DNA of 64,000 nt, from the NCBI GenBank assembly GCA_008704415.1, contig VXIS01000004.1, positions 62,001 through 126,000 on the forward strand, given 5' to 3'. The position numbers and the translations under genes are program-made. The notes below the pieces were generated by a model. It saw only the letters and a program-made list of their open reading frames with translations, was not told the origin of the DNA and ran no database searches. This DNA comes from Sphaerosporella brunnea. Its lineage: Eukaryota > Ascomycota > Pezizomycetes > Pezizales > Pyronemataceae. This document shows positions 35,209 through 46,728 of this stretch, in pieces (position 1 is the first letter of the stretch; every line of letters starts with the position of its first letter).

Positions 35209-36237
35209 ATGTATACCATGGGTGTCAATAAGCCCATCCAGAAGCACATCCACATCCTCGGCGTCGGCAACATCGGCTCCTTCATCGCACACACATTACG
35301 TGCGTTGCGTCCTTCCTCGCCGGCAATCACGCTGCTGCTACGGCCAGCCGCGCAATTGCAGTTCCGCGCAAACGACTTCAAGATCGTCATGCACGACGCC
35401 GCCACGGGGCTGTCCCAGCAGCAAGCCGGCTTCCGCGTACCCATGCCTGACGGCCCTGCCAGCTCAAACATCCAGAACCTCATCGTTGCCACGAAGGGGT
35501 ACCAAGTGCGGGAAGCGCTGTCCAGCGTCCGCAGCAGGTTGGACGAAAAAAGCACCGTCCTCTTACTACAAAACGGTGTTGCCGAGTTTGAGAAATTGTT
35601 CCCTGTCGAGGAATGGGGCGTCGAGGGGAGACCGCGGGTTTTGGCAGGCGTGGTCACCCACGGCGTGTGGAGCGAGGACAGATTCCGTATCACCCTCGCT
35701 GGGAGAGGAGAGACGCTTATCGGCGCCATTGATGGAGTGCAAGGGGGGCTCACTAGCGACCAGCACGCGCAGAGGGAGTGGCTGCTGAAGGAGTCGTGGT
35801 TGTCACGGACAATGGAGCGTGCTGGCGCAAAGATTCTTGCTCCCCGCGAATTGCTGGCGGCCCAGATACGCAAGCTGGCTGTCAACGCCGCTATAAACGC
35901 CTTATCCGCCATCTACAAGGTCCAGAACGGCGTATTATTTGAGACCCCAGAGGCGGTCGAGGTTATGCGCGCCGTGGTGGGCGAGGTTGCGCAGGTGGCG
36001 GCGGGGCTAGGGTTGGATGGTGATTTCAGTGAAGACGCACTGTGGGAGCATGTCCTCCAGGTCGGCGAGAAGGTGAAGTTGAATTATAGCAGCATGTTTC
36101 AGGACCTCAAAGCGAAAAGACGAACGGAAGTGGAGGAGATTAATGGGTGGGTTGTTGAGAAGGGTAGAGAGCTGGGCGTAGATACGCCGCTGAATGAACA
36201 GCTGATGAAGAGAGTGAAGGCTTTGGAGCGGCAGTAG
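35209..36237 (+). CDS. 2-dehydropantoate 2-reductase (ketopantoate reductase)
   Basis: ApbA/PanE family: NADPH-dependent reduction of ketopantoate to pantoate in pantothenate/CoA synthesis. Single exon, 342 residues; starts at 35209 or four codons-in at 35218 (CCATGG context). N-terminal Rossmann motif ILGVGNIGSFIAHTLR (GxGxxG, about 18-23), NLIVATKGYQV (the family's catalytic-domain lysine region), LLLQNGV, VTHGVW, and the C-terminal helical domain with KLAVNAAINALSAIYKVQNG and SSMFQDLKAKRRTEVEEING, which carries the family's K..N and S/D/E substrate residues. Fungi often have several paralogues of this family, so this copy's substrate could differ. Confidence 0.92.
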   Translation: MYTMGVNKPIQKHIHILGVGNIGSFIAHTLRALRPSSPAITLLLRPAAQLQFRANDFKIVMHDAATGLSQQQAGFRVPMPDGPASSNIQNLIVATKGYQVREALSSVRSRLDEKSTVLLLQNGVAEFEKLFPVEEWGVEGRPRVLAGVVTHGVWSEDRFRITLAGRGETLIGAIDGVQGGLTSDQHAQREWLLKESWLSRTMERAGAKILAPRELLAAQIRKLAVNAAINALSAIYKVQNGVLFETPEAVEVMRAVVGEVAQVAAGLGLDGDFSEDALWEHVLQVGEKVKLNYSSMFQDLKAKRRTEVEEINGWVVEKGRELGVDTPLNEQLMKRVKALERQ

Positions 36238-38297
36238 CTTGTACGTACCAAAGTTTTGTACGATAATAATACGGAGAGAACAAAGACCAACATTCTACTC
36301 TCCACACCTCCCTTCGATATCAGCTCACAAACCATCCGAGTAAACAAATGATGGATGGCAGATTGTTTACTTCCATAGCCATATCACTTTTCCATTCTAA
36401 CTGTCTCACCAGCTCGCCAGCAGCTCCGGCCTTGTCAAGTAGAATATATTAAACCAATGCCTGAAAAAAAAAAGTCATTGCCCATTCTTAAACCGCCCGC
36501 GCTTGATCTGTTCATTTTCACCCTCCACCCGTAAACTCTTTCACTGCATTCTGAAAGGACTTGCTGCGCGGCGGTAGCAATAGATACGCCCCTCCAGCTC
36601 GTTTATATAATTACTGTTGGGCCATGGAGGCGATGCACAGCGAAGAGTCGCAAACTCACGCTCTAGATGCTCATACGGTCCGGATTTTTCAGAGTCGTGG
36701 CAACCCTGGAACGAGCCAGACCAAAAGAATAGCATGGCGGAAAATGGATGAGTTGCGGATTCCGATTTTTTTGATAACAGTGAAACCTGAACCAGAATTT
36801 TGACAAGTGCGGATAGCGGGTAGCAGGTTCATAACCTAGCACTCGGAGCGCACCAGGCCTCCAAAATTCACTAGGTATTACGTACGAGCCATGAAAACAC
36901 ATACGTACCTGGTAGGGAAGGACTACACCTCATCTTATGTAGCAAAGGAGAAAGATAAATTTGTGGCACAGTAACCTACTTTGCACACGCTACTTTTTTA
37001 TTTTTTCCAAAGCGGAAACTTGCCTACTGTAGCCACCGTCGGGAACAGGTGGATGAGGTGATTTTCGGAAGTGTCTGGATATCGTGAAAGGAAATGTATG
37101 TATGTTTGCGGCGGTCGTAACATGGAGGCTGGAAGCCTCAGGCCTGCAAGTGGGTGTTGTCACAAGCCATGCGCATCTTCCTGTTCGTCGGCTGTGACTT
37201 CATCCGAGTGCAATGAGCGTTATAGCCGGTGATGCTGTGTCTCCGTAAATACCGGTACCCCCGCACAGGTATGTATATCATAGCCGGCATATCAACATCG
37301 AGCATAATCGTTCCATAGCCAGGACATTTTCTAGACGGCACCACAGCGAGGGCTCTGGGCCCCAGAACGCGTGTTCAAACGGCAAATATTTCTAAGCCGT
37401 TCTATTTTGACCATGATAATAACCGATATGCTCGGGCCAGACCAACGGCGATCCGAAAATACGTCGAGTGACCATCCATGAAATGCGGGGAAAAGCTTAA
37501 GCACGCGGATGCAGCAGCAGCAGCATTTTCCCAGGTGTGCTGATGCACAACACCAATTTTGCTGTCACCAATTGCAATCCATACCTTTTCTTTCTGCAGG
37601 CCAGTGATGTGCATCATTTGACCTCGGCAATGCTGCCACACATCTCATGGTCTCTCTCTCAACCGCCTCGAAGTTCCTTCCCCCGAGTTACCGAATCGTT
37701 GACAGGTCGTGATTCATGGTCGTGTGAGATTGAATCATGGGTTAGGTTTCGGCCCTTGTCACGGAGAATCTTCCTGGATCAGGCCGTGGTTCCGATCGAG
37801 GCGATCTATGGAGCGGAAGCAACAAGGCGCTTGTGCCGGTTCCTGGTATAGTTTACATAAATGGGGTAAACAAAATCCATCTCGGAGTGCGCGAAGAGGT
37901 AACTAAGACGGTGCTGGTTTAATTGTTGATGTAGATCACTTCTGGCTCAGGGGGGCCACTTGGCAACTGTCCACCACTCCTAAAGACCACAACCACATTT
38001 TTAACGTTCTGCCGCTATCGATATAGGTAGTAGTGCCTACCTATCCCAACCAGAACCGGATCTGTTACCAATTCAGGACTTCCACTCATTTGAAGACCGA
38101 AGAACCAGATCATATGCACGGCTAGTTTCCCTCCCCCTGAGTGACCTGTAGCCGGTGATACTCAAGAAAGGCTATGCGGATTCTAGACCTCCAATGTATA
38201 AGAGGAGTTTGCCTCATCCTCCGCCCGCCCCCTCCCGCCAAGCTTGGGACTGGATAGGACTTCTCCCCCCTTCTTCTCTCCTCTATCCTATCCAACC
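36238..38297. other. 2.1-kb region without recognised gene
   Basis: Both strands hold only short open frames without family signature. Left part is AT-rich 3' flank of the reductase gene. The last about 200 bp, pyrimidine-rich, are the presumed GH47 promoter/leader. No inverted repeat longer than about 12 bp was noticed by eye. Confidence 0.4.
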
Positions 38298-39934
38298 ATG
38301 CGTTTCTGGCACGTCTTGACGCTGAGCACCTGTGCCCTTGCGGCGGCGTTTCCTCCCCACCAGACGAGGAATATAAAGCGAGCAACCAGCGACGAAGATC
38401 GAGCGGCGGCCATCAAAGAGGCGTTCAGACACTCATGGAATGGATACAAGAAGTTTGCGTGGGGGCACGACGAATTGTATCCAGTATCGAACAGGGCCGG
38501 CGATTCACGGTATTTGCTCTCCTCTGTTTATATCTAGCTTTAGTAATTTGTGCTGATGGAGCTGTTTGCCGGAAAAAAAAAGAAATGGCTGGGGTGCTAG
38601 TATTGCAGATGCTCTTAGCACTGCATGTTTGATGGAGCTGGACGATGTGGTACTGGATGCGTTGCAGCATCTGGCAGCTGTGGACTTCACCAAAACTTCT
38701 ACGCCCGTGAGCTTATTCGAAACCACTGTAAGCATTTTCCCTTGTTTCCTTTATGTTATGAACATCCTAACACCTCACCTAGATCCGATACCTCGGCGGT
38801 CTCCTCTCTGGCTACGACCTTCTCACAGGCCCCTACTCCCATCTGGTGCCCAGCAACCAACGCAATCTAGTAAAAGCGCTCCTCTCGCAAGCCGAGGTCC
38901 TGGCGGACCGCCTATCATTCGCCTTCGACACGCCCTCAGGCATTCCCTACAACAACCTCAACTTCTTCACCAACTCCAGCAGCGACGGTTCCAATGTCAA
39001 CGGGCTAGCAACCACTGGTACCCTTGTGCTCGAATGGACGCGGCTATCAGACCTAACCGGAAATGAAAAATATGCCAAATTAGCACAAAAGGCAGAAGCC
39101 TACCTCCTCAACCCGCAGCCAAAAAACATCGCCGAACCCTTCCCGGGGATGCTCGGTACCAACATCAACATCGCCGATGGGAGGTTTCTAGATTCCTCCG
39201 GCGGCTGGAGCGGTGGTACCGACAGCTTCTACGAGTACCTCCTGAAAATGTCGGTCTACTCTCCCTCACGCTTCGGGAAATACGCAGACCGCTGGATCAC
39301 AGCGGTCGAGAGCACAATGAAATATCTCTTACAAGTCTCATCCACGGCAACATTTGTCGCGGAATACAACAACGCCAACTCGCTGCGGCTGCAGGAGGGC
39401 CATCTCACGTGCTTCATCGGCGGCAACTTCCTGCTCGGCGGCGACCGCCTCAATCGCCCAGACATCAAAGCCGCCGGGCTGAAGCTGACCGAGGGCTGCA
39501 GAGCCGCGTACACCGCCACCCCCTCCAAGATCGGCCCGGAGCGCTGGAGCTGGGATCGCTCCGCCGTCCCCGTCAACTACGTCACCTTCTTCATGTATAA
39601 TGGCTTTTACCCCATCGTGAACTCCTACGACCTCCGCCCGGAAGTCATCGAGAGCTACTACCACGCGTACACGCTCACGGGCGACGCGATATACAAGAAT
39701 TGGGCGTGGGAGGCGTTCGCGGCCATCGATAAGGCGTGCAGAACTTCCACCGGCTATAGCTCCATCACAGATGTCATGTCACCTGATGGCGGGCAGAAAA
39801 CTGACTTCCAGGAAAGCTTCTGGTTCGCGGAGGTGCTGAAGTATCTGTATCTGTCGTTTGCGGAGTCGCCTGTTGGCGTAAACAAGGGGTGGGTTTTTAA
39901 TACCGAGGCGCATCCGTTGAAGATTGTTGGGTGA
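38298..39934 (+). CDS. msdS: Secreted class I alpha-1,2-mannosidase (GH47)
   Basis: Trims alpha-1,2-mannose from N-glycans; secretory pathway or secreted. Exons 38298-38509, 38583-38727 and 38783-39934 join to 502 residues, as in Aspergillus 1,2-alpha-mannosidase. Signal peptide [22 protein letters not shown]47 blocks in order: [119 protein letters not shown], and [10 protein letters not shown], which holds the calcium-binding Thr. Intron 1 appears to use an AAG acceptor behind nine A; an upstream GAG acceptor would also stay in frame but would insert nine residues into the invariant DSRNGWG region. Confidence 0.93.
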
Positions 39935-41284
39935 GCGGTTGGTTTTTGGGAGGTGTTTTTGTATCTAGACATACAATGTTATGCGAATCATAGTAGCTCA
40001 CTCGTAGTGACCTCCATGCAAAGATCATATTAATCCAGACGTAAGGCGGGAGAGTACATGTACAGACAGCGCTCTACTACTATCGCATTGCCATCTATGT
40101 CGTTTTTTCACCTATGTCGCGCTGAAAAGTACGCTGGCTGGCTCAGAAATACGCATGGCAACGGGCGGCCTTGCGGGGTGGTGGTTGCGGCGCCAGATCT
40201 GCCCGCGTATTTCTGAGCCAGCCAGCGTACTTTTCAGCGCGACATAGGTGAAAAAACGACACAGGTGGCAACGCGATAGTACTGATCCAATTCATCGTCC
40301 TCTACTAGCGGCATTATGGTTGAGAGCCCTAACCCTTCGCCTTGACATCAAAAGTGACGACAGCCAAAAACGGCCAAACCAGAATAATAATGAAATCCGA
40401 AATATTTAGTCGTGGTTTTCTTATTTATTTTTGTATGGCGACTTCCCAGGATACGGAGCCAATACTCACGAAAACAGCCTAGAGTACTCTGGAGCTCCGG
40501 ACGTAAAACTTCAGTTGTGTAAAGACTTCCCACTGCATCTCCGCCGACCCATGCTCATCCAAACCCCGTGTACATATTATTAAAGAAGTCATGGGATAGT
40601 TACGTGACATCCGAACGTGCTGCTCAACACAGCTAAAAAAATATATCTTCTTTTTACAACATTTATTTCCCATTTACCATTCACCACCACGCACGCATGC
40701 AACCACCACCACCACCACCACATCGCCAAACCTTTGTAACCAAACCAACCAACCATCTAGCGTTGAAGGGGGGGGGGGGGACTTCCAGCTCCAACCAATG
40801 TAAAGGATCCAGCTGCCAAATATAAAGAAAAAAAATACATCCCCATCCAGCGGAAGTGTCCGGGACTCGTGGGGAGCAGAAGCCAGCGTCGGGATCGGAG
40901 GTGAAGTATACATCAGAGAAAAAAAAAAAAAAACAAGCTAGAAACTAGGGTGTCGCAACGGCGGCATTAATTCAATCAAGAAAGGGGAGAGAGAAAAAAA
41001 AAAGGATGCATATTACTGAAAAAGGAAAAAGCGGGGGGGGGGGGGGAGATATCAAACACAGCCAGCCAGCCCAACCAACCAACCAACAACCAGCAAACAA
41101 ACCAAAAACAAGAAAGAAAAAGAAAGAAAAGAAAAAAAAAGATAAAACTCCATCCAGCTCCAGCTCCATCCCAACTCGGAAAGAAAGAAAGGGAAACCCC
41201 GACACCGAAACGAAAAGAAAAAAGAGATGAATTGAAAAGAAACCCCTGTAAGTATGGTCTACAACGGCAAGACAGAGAGAGATT
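39935..41284. other. Convergent intergenic region with foldback element and simple repeats
   Basis: Between GH47 (+) and erf2 (-). Besides the inverted-repeat element at 40078-40281 it holds an ACC repeat near 40700-40720, a G12 run near 40770, an A16 run at 40919-40934, a G run near 41033-41046 and AAAG-rich tracts to 41225. No gene recognised. Confidence 0.5.
40078..40281. mobile_element. 204-bp foldback element (MITE-like)
   Basis: Nearly the whole element is an inverted repeat. The inner arms 40098-40154 and 40205-40261 are 57 bp and perfectly complementary around a 50-bp spacer. The outer 20 bp of each arm (from TACTATCGC at 40078, and ending GCGATAGTA at 40281) match except for three transitions. 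The ends start and finish with TA, compatible with TA target duplication. No coding capacity. Typical of fungal MITEs. Confidence 0.82.
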
Positions 41285-43300
41285 TTAACTAGCCAAAATT
41301 CTTCCTGCCACGACACCAGCTTCCGATCTTCTCTCCTCGTTGCCGTCGGCGGCGGCAGCAGCAGCGCGCGCATTCGCACCTCTAGCCTCGCGTGCATAGG
41401 CCTCAGCTCTCACCAGGTTCATCTTCCGATCCGCCAGCCGCTGATCTCCGTGCATGTATTTTTTCTTGAACTGCACGTATGTAGGAGGCCGTGGACGGCA
41501 CAGGACAACCACGAAGTTTCTCCACCAGCTGTTAAATGAGAAAGGGCGGTGGCGTTCGGAGCGGACAAACTTATGTCCATGGAGGTATTCCCTGGTTGTT
41601 TCACCGCGGGCGATGAGGAAGCAATGGTATCCGCACAGCGCGGCAGGATATGGTGCCGCAACGGCGCCATATATTAGCATAGCGAATACCACGCGTTCTC
41701 TTTTGATAGCCTGAGAGAAGACAACACCGTCTTCCAGATACAAGAGATGTACTAAGCTGAGAGCGATGAGGTACAACGCCAATAACGTTCCGCAGGTGAT
41801 GAACATGAAAAAGTAGCGGTAGTTACGTCGGCCGACGCAATTGTTGAGCCAAACACAGTGGTGGTCTTGCGTTTCGATGCATGAATCACACACTTTGCAG
41901 TGATGACACCGGGGAGGTCGCCAGATATTACATGTTCGACAGTACTTAATTGGAACTTCAAGGTGCAGGCCATTTTTAACAGCCGGCCTGATCAAGGCCC
42001 AATCATTCTGTGGCGGCACTGCGAGTGGGTCGTCAAGGTTGGCTGTTGTGCCCTCGGGGGGTTGCAGATTACGGGGGTACGTCTGAGTAGGGTTAGGGGT
42101 GTGCTTGGCCAACTCGGGGAGAGGAGCTTACTCCTGGGTCCGAGACGGACGCTTTGAAAAACGACATGAAAGTGAGTAGAAAGAGATAGGCATAAGTTAT
42201 CGGTAGGGCAGGCGATATACGGTGCCAGAGGAAATTCGCCCTGTTCCGCAAGTGTCAATTAACAATCCAGTAGGGCGTCAAGGGGAGTCGCACGAGAAAC
42301 CAAAAAACAAAGCGGACGGTAGAACTACGAGCAATCCGGTGAGGAAGTTCATCGGAAAGTCTCGTGCTGTCAAGAAACGTCCGCCAAAACAGAATCGCAT
42401 GTTTCCGGGGAAGTATTCGTAGTTCTTGCCGAGGTTTTGTGGCGGCTGAGGTGGCTTCTGGCCAATACTCGAGCTCGAACCGCTGGAACTCGCGCCGCGC
42501 GAATCCCGCTGCTGCGGCATACGGCCATTCTGGACGGTCGTGTCGTGTGTGCGTACTTCTACTGGGTCGACACGGAGCTGCGTGGTAGAACTGAGCGAGG
42601 GCGCAGTTCGGATGGTATGGTCGGTCGTCGAGACAGACGTATGTCGCTTGAACGGGTCACCTCCGTTCGGCTGATTGTGCACGATCGGAGTATGCTGCGG
42701 CAGTGTTGGCAAATGCGAGGCCGACGACGCCTGCGCAAAGCCTCGAATCCGGTTCTGCTCCGCTTCATCCTCCTCCGTCACCCTGTTTCCTCGCTGCGCC
42801 TGCAACTTGGCCGAGCTCATCGGACGGTAGAACGCCTGGTTCGCAACTCCTGGTGCGTGGGTCCGCGACGCCGACGATGCTGGCCGTCCTCTCATGCTCC
42901 CTCCCTGCGACGAGGCCCCTCTTCCACCGCCGGACACGCTAGGCCAGTTCCTGTGCGTCGCTGACGTGGTATTAGACATAGCCGTGCTGGGCCGCGTCGA
43001 AAATTGATCCATCATCTCGCCGACTGAGATTCGAGTGGTGTTTCCAAGGCGTCCGGGAATGGAGTTGCGAGGGGACGCCTGCGATTGCGCCTGCGATTGC
43101 TGTGCTTCGGCAAGCCCCATGATGTCGGACGCATTGTCGCTGATGTCGGTCATTCGCGAAGAGATGACGCTGTGGGTTCCGGCGTGACGGCTGCCTCGAT
43201 TACTGAGATCTTCATCGTGGATGGAGAGGGGAAGGCCTCCCGACGACGATGTCGGCGATATCGGTGTCCGCACCGTTAAGGAGTCTCGCGGCGAAGTCAT
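41285..43300 (-). CDS. erf2: DHHC palmitoyltransferase Erf2
   Basis: Catalytic subunit of Ras-type protein S-palmitoylation at the ER/Golgi, acting with Erf4/Shr5. Exons 43300-42294, 42240-42132 and 42082-41285 give 637 residues. The long disordered N-tail (about 300 residues, Ser/Thr/Gln-rich) is usual for filamentous fungi. Then [20 protein letters not shown] and two membrane helices (about 320-372), the DPG motif at the end of exon 2, the Cys-rich [19 protein letters not shown] block with the active DHHC at about 445-448, [13 protein letters not shown], two more helices, and a TTxE-type RGETTREYL motif. All catalytic residues are present. The first in-frame ATG is used; the open frame runs 12 codons further upstream without ATG. 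Confidence 0.93.
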
Positions 43301-46300
43301 CAAAGTCGGTGGCGGGGATGGCGGACGACAACACAAGGCATCAGGCGTTGAAATTGCTTCTAGTGGGGGGACGCCTCCTAGAGTTGAGTATGGTGGGTGA
43401 GGAGTTGGCGAACAAAGGAGGAGTGGCAGTACCCTATGCTGCTGCTGGTTTTCTTCGTAAGCGAGGAGCGCAGAGATCTTGGGGGGTTCGAACGAGAAGA
43501 ACCCGTGCCAAACACGCTAAGCCCGAAACGCGCGGTTTCTGGAGCCATGCCGAAAATCAGGAAGCTCCCAAAGCCCGACAGATTCGATCAAGAAGTAGCA
43601 TGTCAGAATTACGGCTGCGGACTTAAAATAAGCACTCACACGGCTCTACTCTATGGTACTATAGCTGCCGACATCATCGTGCGTGGCCCAATTACTCCGA
43701 CGCCGTGGATTTTCTTCGCATGCTGGTCGACAGCAAGACGCTCGCATAGAGTTGAGGACGCCGCAGCTGGGAGGCGGCCAAAGCGGGCTCCAGCACCCGG
43801 CCTATGCAAGTCAGGGGTCATAGAGCAGTCAGCTACTTAGTATGTACGAAAGCCAGGTCAACCTTGCCTGAAGAAAAGACCGCGACAAGCGAGCCCGCGC
43901 ATACTGGCAAATAGCCAAGATTTTTGGCCGAGTGACCCATGCTGAAGCACTCACGCACAATCTCTCACTCAGGACACGATGCTGTACAAAACCGGTGGGG
44001 TCAGGAACTCGACATCTTTCGGATGGTTGGCAGTCGAGCATCCTCATTGGCAATTTGTGGCACCATGTGGTTCCAGCCTTCCAGGTGCATATTTTGCTCG
44101 GAGTCGACCAGGGAGTTGGGGAGTTGCGGCTTTTTACGAGGAAGGCCCTCCTTTACAGCGCACACCAATGCTAGCCAAAGTCTAAGGTTATAATTATGCC
44201 AGAAATGATTTATTACATTTGTCTGATGGCAATGGCATTGGAAAGAACGAGCCCTTCAGGTGTGCCCTTATTTTATGCAGGTACAACGCCCCATATGCTC
44301 ATGTCAGCTCAGTTGTGAAATACAGTTGATCCTCAAAACAGTATGTTGAGTGATACACTGTGACTGGATGTGAATTCTTAAACATCAATACCTCGGGACT
44401 TAGAATGGATTTTAAAGAGAAAAAGCGACGGATGACGGCCTGAATTGGTTGCTTCTCAAGTTTGCCTCTCCTTCTGAGCATTCAGAGCCATAGTCAAAGA
44501 GACAAGGCTCAACATGTCGAGCATTGGCCATGAAACTTTCTCCGGCATCATCCAAGGCTCTATAATTCTGTAGAGCTGACAGCCATCTACCTAGGGGCTT
44601 ACCCTGAGGAGCTATAGGATGTTGGGTTGCTGTTGAGGCTCGGTATGCTATGCGGTCTGTTGCATTTGCTGGGCATCTCGGGTCCGGGGTTGGCGACAGC
44701 CAAAGCCTGATCTGATAAATAAACGCCAGAAAGACATCGAAGAAGTGATGAACTTATCACATCTTTGACATGCTGCTGCAGAACGCCAGAAGCAAAGTCA
44801 TATTGGAAGTTCAAGGGTGTGCGGGAGTACATCGGCCAATCAGGTGACCACTCACCTCCTGCTTCGACACAAGCTAACAGCCATAGAATGTTGACCAGAT
44901 CGCCGCATACCCGCTTTTGGGCTTGTCTTTGATTCTGTGTTGGTGTTCCCCTAAATATCGGTCATGGTAGTCTGTTCGACCCTGGATATGCTGGCGATGT
45001 TGCGATCAGGTGCAGGTTGCCTTTGACGAAATCCCGAACGGCGAACCCTCCAAAAGGCCATAATCCGCGACTCGTAAATGGGCTTTAAAAGGTGACTAGT
45101 GGTTGTATATGTTTTTTTTGGATGCTTGAAAGGTTTTTATTCAACTTTAGGGCCGACTGCAGTTTGTGGCCATTTGACGGTAGCTGCGTCATGACCCTGA
45201 GTTCGAGTTCTCCATTTCGCACGAATTTTCGCAAGTTGTTCACTTTGTCGTCCTTAAAGCTTTTGCATCTTGACAGTCATTTTTGGCGTTCCATTATGGA
45301 TGTTGATCGTGCTGTGTGGGTGCTTTCCGGGAGGTCTCAGCCAGAACTCCGTCGTGATAGCACCTCTGTCGAATGGAAAGAACCCAAACTCGGCGCCGTT
45401 GAAGTGAGACCGACAGTGCTTACCCAAAGCGCCAATGCAATTGGAATTGAATAGTTTGGGGAATTACCCAAGGCGATGTAGAACTTCCGCTGGGCGAGTT
45501 GTTCCAGCCAGAGCTCCCTCGGCCAGCAAAAGAAGCTTGTTGTCCCTTGACCACGATGCTTGGTAAAGCGGGCTGGCTCTGCTTTCCAGTGGACGGAAAG
45601 CTATCCTCGTCAGTCGGAGGTGGAGGAAGCAGGAACGCAGAGGCTCGTCGAAGTTGCAGTGCCGCCTGAGCTTCGCCGATTCATATGTGGTCGGGCTGAA
45701 AGAAACCTCGCACACCATCACCACAACTGGGGAGGGTCTCCGTCTCTTCTTACACTTTACCTCACGTCCTCTCCTCCTTCCCAACCACCAACCACCATCC
45801 ACATCCACATCCACCCCCTCCCCCACCACAACCTTTTCCCTCGTGATCTCCAGCTTGACGCACCGCTTCAAGCCTCTCTTCTACCACCACACTTTGGCCT
45901 TTGTGCATCCTCATCCCTTCTATCCCGCCACCATCATCACTTCGTCGTCTCTTCTTGCTCTCCACTTAGAGTATTTGCCGATTCTTCTCGCGCGGCAAAT
46001 CTTCTTTTCTTTTTCCCCGGAGACTACCACTACCCTACCGCAACTGCTTTCGCCCTCGTGCATCCCACTTTCCTGAAGCCTCCACCTACCAGCCTCAAGC
46101 AATTACCTCCACCACCAACCACAGGTACGAGCACAACTGACATACCTGCTGCTTGTCCCCGCCTTTCGATTGCCCCCAAGCTCCGATTGACAGCAGCGTC
46201 ACACACCTTGCGCGCTCCACACTAACTAGCACTTAAGCAACCAGATATCACGCACGCTATCAGCTGCAGGTGTCTCCATTCCATTCAATCTGGTGAGTAA

Positions 46301-46728
46301 ACATTGGTCCATTCTTCGGCTTTTCTCTTTTTATTTACTGCTCATTCCTTTCGGCTCTTCTGCGGCTGGTCTTCGCGCCAATCAAGCCCGAAAAATTCCC
46401 TACAGACCCCCACATAGATATCCTCATCTGCTCTTCCGCGTGCTGCTCTCGAGAGCCACTGCCGCTGTGGTTGTCGTTCCCGCAGTTACCGTTGCACTAT
46501 ACCATTACCCCCCAACTACAACCAGCCTCTCCCCTTCCCTCACTAGACTACTTCTCTCTCTCCGTCCTCCACAACATCCACAATCTCGCAGCCGCTGCTC
46601 CTTAATATCCCGCTCACCGCAACCACCGCAACCACCGCTACCCGCCAAACATCCCAACTCCGCGCGCTTCTGGCCATCACAGTCTGCTAACTGGCAGGGG
46701 TGTTAAGCCCCCTGATTCTAGTTCCGAG
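43301..46728. other. 3.4-kb divergent region between erf2 and ash1
   Basis: No complete gene recognised. A minus-strand frame at 44599-44832, possibly continued upstream (…NILWLLACVEAG), is open but unassignable. From about 45560 to 46728 the plus strand is strongly C/T-rich with long open frames caused by composition; this is probably the ash1 leader. A candidate leader intron runs 46293 (GTGAGT) to 46721 (TAG). Several upstream ATGs lie in this leader. Confidence 0.4.

Noticed and set aside
43478..43505. GGTTCGAAC stretch resembling a tRNA B box
   Set aside because: No matching T stem, acceptor stem or A box nearby.
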